Origin: Methanosalsum zhilinae DSM 4017
Lineage (GTDB): Archaea; Halobacteriota; Methanosarcinia; Methanosarcinales; Methanosarcinaceae
Assembly: GCF_000217995.1 (NCBI RefSeq)
Contig: NC_015676.1
Coordinates: 1,471,708 to 1,535,707 of the forward strand
DNA length: 64,000 nucleotides
Reading direction: 5' to 3'
Every line of letters starts with the position of its first letter. Position 1 is the first letter of the stretch. A program made the translations under genes and the position numbers. Positions 18,760 through 27,250 of this stretch are shown here, piece after piece. The notes beneath the pieces were generated by a model, which was not told the origin of the DNA, did not search any database, and saw only the letters and a program-made list of their open reading frames with translations.

Positions 18760-19674
18760 CTATTTGCTGTAGGGAACTTCAATTTCCATCAGATCCTCAG
18801 CAACAGTAACATTTTTAAAATGTTTTTTTGCATCATTGTATATCACAGATGGATCCTCAGTATATCTGGAGCTTATATGTGTCAGTATTAGTTTTTTTAC
18901 TTCTGCCTCTGCTGCCAGCTTGGCTGCCTCTCCTGCAGTAGTATGCATTGATTCTATCGCCCAATCAAGTTTCTCATCAGCCAGGGTTGCTTCATGTATC
19001 AGCAGATCTGCCCCTTTGCTTATCCTGCGAACATCGTCTGAAGGACGGGTATCCCCACTGTACACAATTGTCCTTCCGGACCTGGAAGGACCTATTACCT
19101 CATCTGGGGATATGACCTTTCCTTCAACTTCAACAGGAATGCCATTCTGAAGTTTAGAAAAAAGAGGTCCTACAGGAACACCCAGTTCAATTGCCCGGTC
19201 CCGGTTAAATTTTCCAGGCCTGCTGTCCTCAACCAGTGCATATCCTACACTGGGTACACTATGTTCTGTTTTTAAGATCTTTACAGAATATCCATCTCTT
19301 TTTATAATATCGCCGGGATGTACTTCAACAGCCCTTATTTCGAATTTTAGATTATAGTATCCAATATTTGACAGAATACAAGCAAATTCTTTCACCTTGG
19401 CAGGACCATAGATCACAAGAGGTTTAGTCCTTCCCTGAAAAGACATTGTCTGAATTAGTCCTGGAAGACCTAGTATGTGATCTGCATGAAAATGTGTGAT
19501 GAAGACAGATGTAAGAGACATCATTCCGGTTCTTGCTCTCATCATCTGCCTCTGGGTACCTTCCCCACAATCAAAAAAAATAAGTTCACCTTCTCTATTG
19601 ATCAGTATTGCTGATGGGTTTCGGTTACGTGTCGGCAATGCTCCACCGGTTCCAAGAAATATTACACGAAGCAT
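18760..19674 (-). CDS. rnz: Ribonuclease Z
   Basis: Metallo-beta-lactamase fold endonuclease of 304 residues that trims tRNA 3' ends. Zinc motif HFHADHILG, glycine-rich N-terminus LGTGGALPTRNRNPS, FDCGEGTQRQ, a later H in KTEHSVPSVGY, YSGDTRPS and the final LTHISSRY are all present. tRNA-His in this window lacks an encoded CCA and would need such trimming. The start at 19674 gives MLRVIFLGTGG; a longer reading from 19695 adds seven residues not expected in the family. No ribosome site is visible, so the transcript may be leaderless. Confidence 0.95.
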   Translation of the reverse strand: MLRVIFLGTGGALPTRNRNPSAILINREGELIFFDCGEGTQRQMMRARTGMMSLTSVFITHFHADHILGLPGLIQTMSFQGRTKPLVIYGPAKVKEFACILSNIGYYNLKFEIRAVEVHPGDIIKRDGYSVKILKTEHSVPSVGYALVEDSRPGKFNRDRAIELGVPVGPLFSKLQNGIPVEVEGKVISPDEVIGPSRSGRTIVYSGDTRPSDDVRRISKGADLLIHEATLADEKLDWAIESMHTTAGEAAKLAAEAEVKKLILTHISSRYTEDPSVIYNDAKKHFKNVTVAEDLMEIEVPYSK

Positions 19675-19877
19675 ATTAGTAGTAAATGTAAACAAACTTA
19701 TTTATCAATTATCTATCTTAAGCGTAGAATGATGAACAGTACATTATACCAGTATTCGAAAAGTTAATATAGAATCCTATAAGTAAGAATACGTCCACAA
19801 AATTATACATTCATGGAGAACTATTCCATTAAACAATCATTCTGTATAATTTAATCATAAAAGCATGAGGATAAACT

Positions 19878-20255
19878 ATGAAATGGCAAGGAAAATCTAG
19901 AAGGCGATTCACTGGTGCTAAAATCAAGAGCTCAAAAGGTAAGAGGAAGTACGAACTTGGAAGAGAATCTGCTGAAACCGTTGTAAGTAATACCAGACGC
20001 AAGATTGTATCTACACGGGGAGGCAACCGTAAGGTCAGATTACTGCAGTGTGATGTCGCAAATGTAACAAATCCTGCAGATGGAGTTACTCAGAAAGCAA
20101 ACATTGAAAATGTTGAGAAGAACTCTGCAAATGAGCACTATGTTCGAAGGAACATTATAACAAAAGGAGCTATCATAAAGACTGAAATCGGTCATGCAAA
20201 GGTTACAAGCAGACCAGGGCAGGACGGAATTGTAAACGCAGTTCTTCTTGAATAA
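19878..20255 (+). CDS. rps8e: Small subunit ribosomal protein S8e
   Basis: Basic protein of 125 residues with the S8e pattern: [30 protein letters not shown] at the start, [22 protein letters not shown] in the middle and [24 protein letters not shown] towards the end. It binds 16S rRNA in the archaeal and eukaryotic small subunit. A GAGGAT site precedes the ATG. A T-rich stretch (20267-20281) after the gene probably ends the transcript. Confidence 0.97.
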   Translation: MKWQGKSRRRFTGAKIKSSKGKRKYELGRESAETVVSNTRRKIVSTRGGNRKVRLLQCDVANVTNPADGVTQKANIENVEKNSANEHYVRRNIITKGAIIKTEIGHAKVTSRPGQDGIVNAVLLE

Positions 20256-20296
20256 TTCTATACCTGATCTTTTTATTTTTTACGCATAAAACTAGG

Positions 20297-20797
20297 ATGC
20301 AGTACATGGATAATCAAACCAGACATATATTGGAAATCCTGGAACAGGATGCCAGAACAAGCCATGAGGATATTGCAGAACTTACAGGTATTTCTGTTGA
20401 TGCAGTAAAGCAAAAGATCGATCAGTTTGAAAAAACAGGCGTTATTCGTAAATACAAAACAATAATTGACTGGGATATTGCTGGAGAGGATTATGTATAT
20501 GCCATCATTGAACTGAAGGTCACCCTCCAGCGACGCCTGGGCTATCAGGCAATTGCAGAACGCCTCTATAAATTTGACGAAGTTCGATCAGTTAGACTTA
20601 TTTCGGGTGATCATGACATCTCTCTGACCGTACGTGGGAAATCAATGAAACAGGTAGCTTTTTTTGTAGCTGAAAAAATAGCTACACTTGAGAACGTCCA
20701 GAGCACATCAACACATTTTGTGCTTAAAACATACAAAGAGGACGGAGTAATACTGTACGAAACCGAGCAGCTCAAAAGATTACCGATATCACCTTAA
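20297..20797 (+). CDS. Lrp/AsnC family transcription regulator
   Basis: Protein of 166 residues. Residues 5-60 form the AsnC-type helix-turn-helix (TRHILEILEQDARTSHEDIAELTG, then VIRKYKTIIDW), and 75-150 form the RAM ligand-binding and oligomerisation domain (YAIIELKVT, EVRSVRLISGDHDISLTVRG). Such regulators usually sense amino acids and often control the neighbouring gene. It lies 24 bases upstream of an aminotransferase, so regulation of amino acid transamination is a fair guess. Ala and Gly at the expected ligand turn (LISGDHD) are kept. Confidence 0.9.
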   Translation: MQYMDNQTRHILEILEQDARTSHEDIAELTGISVDAVKQKIDQFEKTGVIRKYKTIIDWDIAGEDYVYAIIELKVTLQRRLGYQAIAERLYKFDEVRSVRLISGDHDISLTVRGKSMKQVAFFVAEKIATLENVQSTSTHFVLKTYKEDGVILYETEQLKRLPISP

Positions 20798-20821
20798 TTC
20801 TGCAGATCAGGAAGAAGCATA

Positions 20822-22000
20822 ATGAGACAAAAATGCAACCCTACTGATTTTCTTGCAAAAAGTTTGCAGAGTATCCCTCCTTCAGGTATCAGGCGTTTCT
20901 TTGATCTGGTTTCAGAAATTGACGAAGTTATATCACTTGGAGTGGGAGAGCCTGATTTTATTACTCCCTGGCATATAAGGGAAGCATGTATCCATTCAAT
21001 TGAACAGGGAGAAACCTCATACACTTCCAACTACGGATTAAAAGAACTCCGCGAAGAAGTATGTAAGATGTACATCCGCAAACATGGAGTACACTACGAC
21101 CCGGGAAATGAAGCATTAATAACCACTGGAGTTAGTGAAGCACTGGATATCGCAATCAGGACAATAGTCAATCCAGGAGATGAAGTTATAGTTGTCCAGC
21201 CTTCATATGTTGCCTACATTCCCTCAGTAATTTTTGCCGGTGGAACTCCAGTCCCTGTATCAACTGATGTAACAAACAATTTCAAGATCACACCTGAAAG
21301 TCTGGAAGCTGCTATCACAGACAAAACAAAGGCAGTAATCATAAACTATCCCAACAACCCTACCGGTGCAGTGATGAAGCGCAATGAGCTGGAGGAAATT
21401 GCAGATATAGTAGCCGAACATGATCTTTTTGTGATCTCGGATGAAATATATGAATGTCTGACATATAACGGAGACCATACCAGTTTTGCATCACTTGATG
21501 GTATGAAAGAGCGTACAATCCTACTCAACGGTTTTTCAAAAGCATATGCAATGACAGGTTTTAGAATTGCCTATGCGTTAGCCACACCGGAAATAATCAA
21601 ATCAATGATGCTCATACATCAGTATACAATGCTCTGTGCTCCAATATCATCACAGGTGGGAGCCATTGAAGCAATAAAAAACGGCGATACCCAGATGCAG
21701 AAAATGGTCAGGGAGTATGACAGAAGACGAAGGCTTATAGTGCGCGGCCTGAACAATATCGGGCTTGAGTGTTTTGAGCCGGAAGGCGCATTCTATGCAT
21801 TCCCCAGTGTAAAAAATTCAGGGCTTTCTTCAGAAGATTTTGCAGAGAGCCTTCTGAATGAGAAACAGGTTGCCACTGTCCCCGGCGATGTTTTTGGAAG
21901 CTGTGGGAATGGTTTTTTGAGGTGTTCTTATGCTGCTTCAAAAGAAGATATCAAAAGAGCCCTGGACAGGATGGAAGAGTTCATCACCAGTCTGAAATAA
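20822..22000 (+). CDS. Class I/II aminotransferase (aspartate aminotransferase-like)
   Basis: PLP enzyme of 392 residues, fold type I. The PLP lysine lies in LNGFSKAYAMTGFRIAYA, the pyridine-binding region is NYPNNPTGAVM with SDEIYE, and the phosphate/carboxylate-binding Arg region is NGFLRCSYA near the end. The closest types by pattern are the archaeal aspartate/aromatic aminotransferases encoded beside Lrp-type regulators. The substrate cannot be fixed from sequence. It is probably co-transcribed with the preceding Lrp gene and perhaps with the membrane protein that follows 16 bases later. Confidence 0.9.
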   Translation: MRQKCNPTDFLAKSLQSIPPSGIRRFFDLVSEIDEVISLGVGEPDFITPWHIREACIHSIEQGETSYTSNYGLKELREEVCKMYIRKHGVHYDPGNEALITTGVSEALDIAIRTIVNPGDEVIVVQPSYVAYIPSVIFAGGTPVPVSTDVTNNFKITPESLEAAITDKTKAVIINYPNNPTGAVMKRNELEEIADIVAEHDLFVISDEIYECLTYNGDHTSFASLDGMKERTILLNGFSKAYAMTGFRIAYALATPEIIKSMMLIHQYTMLCAPISSQVGAIEAIKNGDTQMQKMVREYDRRRRLIVRGLNNIGLECFEPEGAFYAFPSVKNSGLSSEDFAESLLNEKQVATVPGDVFGSCGNGFLRCSYAASKEDIKRALDRMEEFITSLK

Positions 22001-22016
22001 AAATGGAGGGAGTATT

Positions 22017-22376
22017 CTGATCAAAGAGATTAAAGGTGCCATTATTGCCGTTTTATGTACATTGCTATTGTATGCAGTCCCTGGAATTGACTTTATTGCA
22101 CCCCTGGCAGGGGGATTCATAGGAAGTTATTTTACAGCATCCAATACCTCAGAAGGACTTAGTGTAGGATTATGGATGACAGTTATTATGATCATACCCA
22201 GCATAGTACTGGCATTCCTTATAGGTACATTGTTTAGTGGAATGGCTTTCATCGGATTTCTGGGAGCATTTTCAGTGATATTCATTACATTGATACTGAT
22301 ATCACATATTGCAATCCTTGGAACCATAGGCACTGTTCTTGGAGGATGGTTCAACAGCAGGCAGAGCACCAATTAA
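22017..22376 (+). CDS. DUF5518-like small membrane protein with a non-standard start
   Basis: Membrane protein of about 119 residues with four hydrophobic segments (near 8-22, 27-40, 52-75 and 80-108) and Gly-rich turns such as APLAGGFIGSYF and GTIGTVLGGWFNS, the look of the DUF5518 family. The reading frame is open upstream of the first TTG at 22062, and a strong GGAGGGAG site sits at 22005-22012, but no ATG, GTG or TTG follows it. CTG at 22017 (7 bases from GGAGG) or ATT at 22014 is the most likely start, giving an N-terminus IKEIKGAIIAVL. The function is unknown. Confidence 0.7.
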   Translation: MIKEIKGAIIAVLCTLLLYAVPGIDFIAPLAGGFIGSYFTASNTSEGLSVGLWMTVIMIIPSIVLAFLIGTLFSGMAFIGFLGAFSVIFITLILISHIAILGTIGTVLGGWFNSRQSTN

Positions 22377-22479
22377 AGTCTTACAGAGAATCTGCTATTG
22401 GCACTATTCCACAAAATATAAATAGTTTCAAAAGGTAGTGTCTTCAACCAATCAAAAACATTATAGAAAGGTGATCTTA

Positions 22480-22662
22480 ATGCAGTCTTTTATTGTTGAA
22501 CATTATCTGTACAAGGAAGTTGATGTCTATGCTGGCGGACCGGATGTATTTCAGGGCAAAATCGAAGCATGTGCTGACGGAGTTCTCACTCTGAAAACCG
22601 GAGACATGTTAACTCATATCGCCATAGATAAAATAATCGCAATCTGGGAAAAGAAAGAATAA
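22480..22662 (+). CDS. Small conserved protein, MM0924-like
   Basis: Product of 60 residues, MQSFIVEHYL at the start and IDKIIAIWEKKE at the end, with a central VYAGGPDVFQGKIEACADGVLTLK that looks like a five-stranded small beta barrel of Sm-like form. I recall very similar short proteins in Methanosarcina (MM0924 family); the role is unknown. The ATG at 22480 has AAAGGTGAT just upstream, so the longer GTG reading from 22438 is not used. A hairpin terminator follows. Confidence 0.8.
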   Translation: MQSFIVEHYLYKEVDVYAGGPDVFQGKIEACADGVLTLKTGDMLTHIAIDKIIAIWEKKE

Positions 22663-22679
22663 CCCTTCCACTTAATTCA

Positions 22680-22711
22680 TCAGCCTCTGGTAGGCTGAAC
22701 ATATCTTTTTT
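22680..22711 (+). terminator. Hairpin terminator
   Basis: CAGCCT at 22681-22686 pairs with AGGCTG at 22692-22697 around CTGGT; a T-run (TCTTTTTT) follows at about 22704-22711. It lies 20 bases after the MM0924-like gene. Confidence 0.65.
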
Positions 22712-22759
22712 GTTCAGATATTAATCTTATCTGGTCGTTAATTATATATACCAAATAAC

Positions 22760-23458
22760 GTGATTTTTCATACAGTGTCGCCAATAATTCCTGAAAAAGA
22801 ACGATCCAGTAAACCGATGGATGATGCAAATATAATATATCATCCAGATATGATTCGTGCAAACGAGTGGATACTGACAGAATATCAGCCACCTGAGCGT
22901 GAATTTTGCATATTTGTTCCATGTTCAAAAAAGAAACCATACCACAAAAGTCCATCCCATACCATGTATGACAGGATCATATTTGAACTTTTAAGACCTG
23001 AGGATGTACATATAGTCACTTTTGGAACCTGCGGAGTAACTCCCAGAGAACTCGATACTGAATACCCTTTTATGAACTATGAGTTCATGATGGGACGATG
23101 CAACGTCGCAAAAATTAAAAGGGATTTTATAAAAATGGAAAGTGAAAGACTTGCAAGGTATCTTGAAAAAACACGTGACAACTATAAGCACAGGATAGCA
23201 TACTGTATCGGTGATTTCAGGACAGCAATGCAGAAAGCAACTGAAATGGTGGATATAAATGTAGAAATAGTACCGGCTGAAAATACACTTTCAGAAAATC
23301 TACAGCCAGAGAAAAGATTCATATATGGTAGTCTGAGCAGAAAACCATATCTTCAGGATCTATCTGACACTCTTAGCCGTATCATGGGAATTCCAAAAAG
23401 AAATGTTGGTATAGATGAGAATCTATCCGTCAATGATACTGACTGGTATCTTCTCTGA
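22760..23458 (+). CDS. ArcS core-domain protein (DUF5591), stand-alone
   Basis: Protein of up to 232 residues. It contains the exact signature of archaeosine synthase ArcS, PC-x3-KPY-x2-S-x2-H, at residues 54-67 (Pro54, Cys55, Lys59, Pro60, Tyr61, Ser64, His67). Archaeosine is the G15 modification of archaeal tRNA; ArcS transfers lysine to preQ0 in tRNA, after which a radical SAM partner (RaSEA) releases archaeosine. Full ArcS has additional TGT-like and PUA domains; here there is only the core, so it is either a split form or a paralogue with another role. The start is uncertain: GTG at 22760, GTG at 22775 or ATG at 22817 are possible, and a TATA-like TTATATATACC lies at 22742-22752. Confidence 0.82.
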   Translation: MIFHTVSPIIPEKERSSKPMDDANIIYHPDMIRANEWILTEYQPPEREFCIFVPCSKKKPYHKSPSHTMYDRIIFELLRPEDVHIVTFGTCGVTPRELDTEYPFMNYEFMMGRCNVAKIKRDFIKMESERLARYLEKTRDNYKHRIAYCIGDFRTAMQKATEMVDINVEIVPAENTLSENLQPEKRFIYGSLSRKPYLQDLSDTLSRIMGIPKRNVGIDENLSVNDTDWYLL

Positions 23459-23495
23459 CAATATCTGCACGTATTTCACAAATTATTCTAATATT

Positions 23496-24230
23496 TCAGC
23501 CTTCGGAATAAGGCGGTGTTGGAAGAACCGACATTCCGGAATCAGAAATATTCAATGCACGCAGTTCATTACTTGTTTTTGAACCCCTCATCTTCATTAC
23601 ATAGATAGATCTGTGGAATGCTTCTTTGGTTTTTACCCTGCCAAGCTGTATAACTGAATCTGCCCCGTACTCCACCATCTTATCAAGGTCAAACATGGTG
23701 CCAACTGAAATGACTGTTGTTGCATCGTGTTTTCTGAAAACACCAAAAACATCATCTATCAGGGTGCGAAGTTTATAATTTGATTCTATAGCCAGGAACA
23801 GAGCCTCAATCGAATCAACAAAAACTCTTTGAGGCTTGATCTCTTCAATCTTACTTTCAACAAGTTTTTTAAAGCTTTTGATAAGTTCAGAAGGTGCAAT
23901 CTCTACACTTTTCTGAAGACGTAGAGCAGGATCTGTTATGTCCACGAATACAATTTTTCCTTCATCCACCAGTTTTTCAAAATCCCAGCCAAATGAAGTC
24001 TTCATCTCCCTTACAATTGACCTGGATTCTTCAGATGTTATAATGCACATTACTTTTTCATCATTCTCTATTACCCCTTTATAAATGAACTGTGCCCCGA
24101 ATATTGTCTTACCTGTTCCAGAACCACCTGAAACCACATTAACAGTACCTTTGAAAAAGCCGCCATTTAACATCTCATCCAGTCCGGGAATTTTAGTCTC
24201 AATTCGTTCAGGAATCTCCTTTTCACCCAT
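23496..24230 (-). CDS. KaiC/RadA-like single-domain ATPase
   Basis: RecA-fold ATPase of 244 residues with one KaiC-type domain. Walker A GGSGTGKT lies at 35-42, preceded by the KaiC-like KIPGLDEMLNGGFFKGTVNVV; Walker B is QRVFVDSIEALF, and the C-terminal KMRGSKTSNELRALNISDSGM matches KaiC/Gvp-D family ends. Archaeal one-domain KaiC-like proteins are thought to act in signal transduction but few have known partners. The ATG has AGGTGA 7 bases upstream. It is transcribed away from the glycogen island that begins 165 bases further on. Confidence 0.88.
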   Translation of the reverse strand: MGEKEIPERIETKIPGLDEMLNGGFFKGTVNVVSGGSGTGKTIFGAQFIYKGVIENDEKVMCIITSEESRSIVREMKTSFGWDFEKLVDEGKIVFVDITDPALRLQKSVEIAPSELIKSFKKLVESKIEEIKPQRVFVDSIEALFLAIESNYKLRTLIDDVFGVFRKHDATTVISVGTMFDLDKMVEYGADSVIQLGRVKTKEAFHRSIYVMKMRGSKTSNELRALNISDSGMSVLPTPPYSEG

Positions 24231-24395
24231 TCATGCTCACCTGTTAACAAACTATTTACAATCAATATTATTGTACCATCATATTATATTATATTATTCC
24301 ATTTTCAGTTATCATCAAAATGGTCTCTACTTCAAAAAAATGAATATTTTTTAATACTTAACTGATATATATATTATTAAGATTGGAAGTGGGGA

Positions 24396-26198
24396 ATTAA
24401 TATCGAGCAAAAATGGATAATAATAGCTGGGGAAGAAGCTGGTCCAAAATCAAATAAGATGGGGGGCATATGGAATGTCATAGATGCTGAATCACACACC
24501 TTAGCATCCATGATAGATTCCAATGATCTGGAAGAAGATGAAAACCCCGGAATTCTTGTTGCAGGGCCGTATTATGGGCATAGTGGTGCTGACTGGAACA
24601 AAGGACTCAACCGGATAACTGATGTTAGTGGATTTGAAGAAATGGAACTGGGGGATGAGATAAAAGAAACGATTGAATCCTTACAGGAATACGGAATTGA
24701 TGTTATCACTGTTGAGAAAAGAATAAAAAATACAAAAATCGGATATTTACTATTTAAGACAGATAATTTCTGCAGGATCAATACGGTATATAAGGGAACT
24801 GAGATGTCTCTGGATAATAAGATAAAAGCGGAAGCTTTTGACCTGATTGGCCTGGACTCTCTAAAATATGAAAGTCTATCAAACGGACAGGAATATACCC
24901 ATTACCTCAACCTTTCCTATGCAATCTCTGAATTTGTAAGAATATTTGTAAATATCAAAGAAAAATACAGTAAGGAATATCATGATCAGGCCATTGCAGA
25001 GTTTGCAGCGTCTTTGATGCCCACAATGAACATATCACTTCATTGCCATGAGTTTGGACTCTTTTATGCAATTGCTCGGCTGAAAAAAATAGGCATTGCG
25101 GTCAATACAGTTGCAACCTTACATGCAACCCTTCCAGGAAGAGGGGCAGGTTACAGATCCATCCAGAAAATAAGGGATAATGACACAACATGGATTGAAG
25201 GAATTCCTGAAAACACAGCTACCCTGGAATCACTTTCAAAATATGCTGATGTGGTCACAGCCGTTGGTGACTCAACCAGAAAAGAAATCAAGCTATTCTA
25301 CGGAATAACTTCAATAGTTGTAAGAAACGGCATCTATCTTGATGAAAAAGACATAAAGTGGAACGATAAGATCAGACTTCAGGAGAATATCCAAAACTTC
25401 CTTTCAGAAACGATCTACAAATATATGGACGGAAAACAGATACCCTACAAGAAGATCATACCCATTTTTTCCATTTCCAGAATTGAAATCGAGAATAAAG
25501 GCTATCCTGACCTGCTGGACTCACTGGTACTGCTAGATCGAATAATCAAGATCGGAGTTCGAACCGGCAGGATTGATGAAGATATCAGGATAGTTTGCTT
25601 CGTTGTATGTGCGCATGGCCCAAAATACAATCTTCCAGAAGGATTTCCGATAAATATGCAAAAGGAGATTCTGGCAGGTGAGGAGAACAGACTCCAGAAG
25701 ATGATTGAAGAACGCGGATTACAATGTTCAAGCCTCCCTGGTGGGACAAGGCATGTATCAGCTATCCTGTATCCCCAATGGCTATCTGAAAATGATGGAG
25801 GACTTAATATGAACACATCCAATTTCATGACTGGATGTATAGCAGGCATCTTTCCGTCCAGATATGAACCCTTTCTCCTTACAGGCCTTGAAGCAGGTAA
25901 AGAATATACACCAAGCATTGTAAGTAAAATATGCGGGTTCAGTGACGCATTGAACACTATCGAAAGCCTGGTGCCGGGGATTGGAGGAGTGATTGTTGTT
26001 GACAACATTGATCTCTCATACAATGAAACGATAATAGATTATGCACTTGCAATAAACTATCTGGTCACCACCTACATGGAAGATAAGGTCAAGTACAAAC
26101 TTCTCTGCCAGGAAGCTAACCTGCTTGCAAAAAAAATGAACTGGGAAGGTCCAGTCAAAGAATACTATGAACTGCTCATGGGAACTAAGATCAAATGA
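24396..26198 (+). CDS. Glycogen synthase, GT3 family
   Basis: Glycosyltransferase of about 600 residues related to fungal and animal glycogen synthase. The GT3 active-site pair E-x7-E is Glu491 and Glu499 in SRYEPFLLTGLEAG; an earlier ISRIEIENKGYPDLL matches the yeast ARYE-x-KN-KG region. The first ATG (24459) would cut away IIIAGEEAGPKSNK, the conserved N-terminal strand and loop before MGGIWNVIDAE. The frame is open back to 24381 and contains no ATG, GTG or TTG there; ATT at 24396 stands 6 bases from GGAAG, with ATC at 24402 as an alternative. It makes alpha-1,4-glucan from a sugar nucleotide and begins the polyglucose island. Confidence 0.85.
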   Translation: MNIEQKWIIIAGEEAGPKSNKMGGIWNVIDAESHTLASMIDSNDLEEDENPGILVAGPYYGHSGADWNKGLNRITDVSGFEEMELGDEIKETIESLQEYGIDVITVEKRIKNTKIGYLLFKTDNFCRINTVYKGTEMSLDNKIKAEAFDLIGLDSLKYESLSNGQEYTHYLNLSYAISEFVRIFVNIKEKYSKEYHDQAIAEFAASLMPTMNISLHCHEFGLFYAIARLKKIGIAVNTVATLHATLPGRGAGYRSIQKIRDNDTTWIEGIPENTATLESLSKYADVVTAVGDSTRKEIKLFYGITSIVVRNGIYLDEKDIKWNDKIRLQENIQNFLSETIYKYMDGKQIPYKKIIPIFSISRIEIENKGYPDLLDSLVLLDRIIKIGVRTGRIDEDIRIVCFVVCAHGPKYNLPEGFPINMQKEILAGEENRLQKMIEERGLQCSSLPGGTRHVSAILYPQWLSENDGGLNMNTSNFMTGCIAGIFPSRYEPFLLTGLEAGKEYTPSIVSKICGFSDALNTIESLVPGIGGVIVVDNIDLSYNETIIDYALAINYLVTTYMEDKVKYKLLCQEANLLAKKMNWEGPVKEYYELLMGTKIK

Positions 26199-26260
26199 AG
26201 CCAGTTGATAAATACCGGTAATAAACTTAACATAAATTCATAATAATTAAGGAGTCGGGA

Positions 26261-27235
26261 ATGTCTGAGATTAGAAAACACTATTTTCTGGATAAGTATT
26301 GTTTAATAGCAGCTGAAAGACATAAAAGGCCATCTGATTTTAAGCTAACTGAAAAGCATGCTTCCAGCTCAAACTGTGTCTTTTGCCCGGGAAATGAGAA
26401 AAAAACACCACCACCAACAGCAGTCTACTACGATGGTGAGGTTTTCAGTTCTGATATTGAAAAAAGTGATAAAGGGTGGGACATTCGCTGTTTTCCAAAC
26501 CTTTATCCTGCCCTGTCGTCTGAAAAACCCAGGAATGCTATACTATCCAGCCATCCTTGGAAAGGCTATGAAGGATACGGATATCATGAAGTTATAGTGG
26601 AAACCCCATCCCATACCAGAACAATAAACGATTATTCAGATGAAGAGATCACAATGCTCATGCATGCGTATCGAGACCGGATAAAGTATTACCAGAGCCA
26701 GAGTGATATTGAATATGTATCTCTTTTCAAGAACTGGGGAGATAAAGCAGGCGCTTCAATTGAGCATTCACACTCCCAATTAATAGCTCTGCCTCTGGTC
26801 CCTCCGATCATCTCAGAAGAGTTAAGGGTCATAGATTCTCTTGAAGAATGCCCTTACTGCAATATTGTTACCAATGAGCAGAGATCAAAGCGTATTGTCT
26901 ATGAGAACAGTCAATTTGCAGCTATTGCACCTTATTATTCTATCGTTCCCTATGAAATATGGATACTTCCCAAAAACCACATCAACCATATATCAGAGGC
27001 AGACAATAGTTTTCTGGTTGGTCTTGGCGATGCTATTAGATATATAATAATTCGCTATGAACAGATACTGGACTTACCTTCCTACAACTATATGTTTTAT
27101 GAAAGTCCTAAACTTTGTTACCACTTCAACGTAAGAATACAACCAGTACTTGCAACACCAGGTGGATTTGAAAAGAATACAGAGATATATATCAACTCAA
27201 TGCCACCGGAATTAGCTGCATCTCACCTTAAATAA
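26261..27235 (+). CDS. GalT-like HIT-superfamily nucleotidyltransferase
   Basis: Protein of 324 residues of the galactose-1-phosphate uridylyltransferase family. The nucleophile motif is EHSHSQ at 168-173; two Cys pairs (NCVFCPGN near 40 and CPYCNIV near 200) suit zinc sites; a C-terminal HFNVRIQPVLATPGG matches the second HIT half. GalT relatives act on hexose-1-phosphates, and some are ADP- or UDP-glucose phosphorylases. In a glycogen island the likely job is moving a nucleotide onto or off glucose-1-phosphate, supplying or recovering the donor for the synthases on either side (inference). GGAGTCGGGA precedes the ATG. Confidence 0.85.
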   Translation: MSEIRKHYFLDKYCLIAAERHKRPSDFKLTEKHASSSNCVFCPGNEKKTPPPTAVYYDGEVFSSDIEKSDKGWDIRCFPNLYPALSSEKPRNAILSSHPWKGYEGYGYHEVIVETPSHTRTINDYSDEEITMLMHAYRDRIKYYQSQSDIEYVSLFKNWGDKAGASIEHSHSQLIALPLVPPIISEELRVIDSLEECPYCNIVTNEQRSKRIVYENSQFAAIAPYYSIVPYEIWILPKNHINHISEADNSFLVGLGDAIRYIIIRYEQILDLPSYNYMFYESPKLCYHFNVRIQPVLATPGGFEKNTEIYINSMPPELAASHLK

Positions 27236-27250
27236 TATATAAATACGCAA

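Noticed and set aside
25502-26023. 173-residue open frame on the minus strand
   Set aside because: Antisense to the GT3 glycogen synthase including the E-x7-E active site; a shadow frame.
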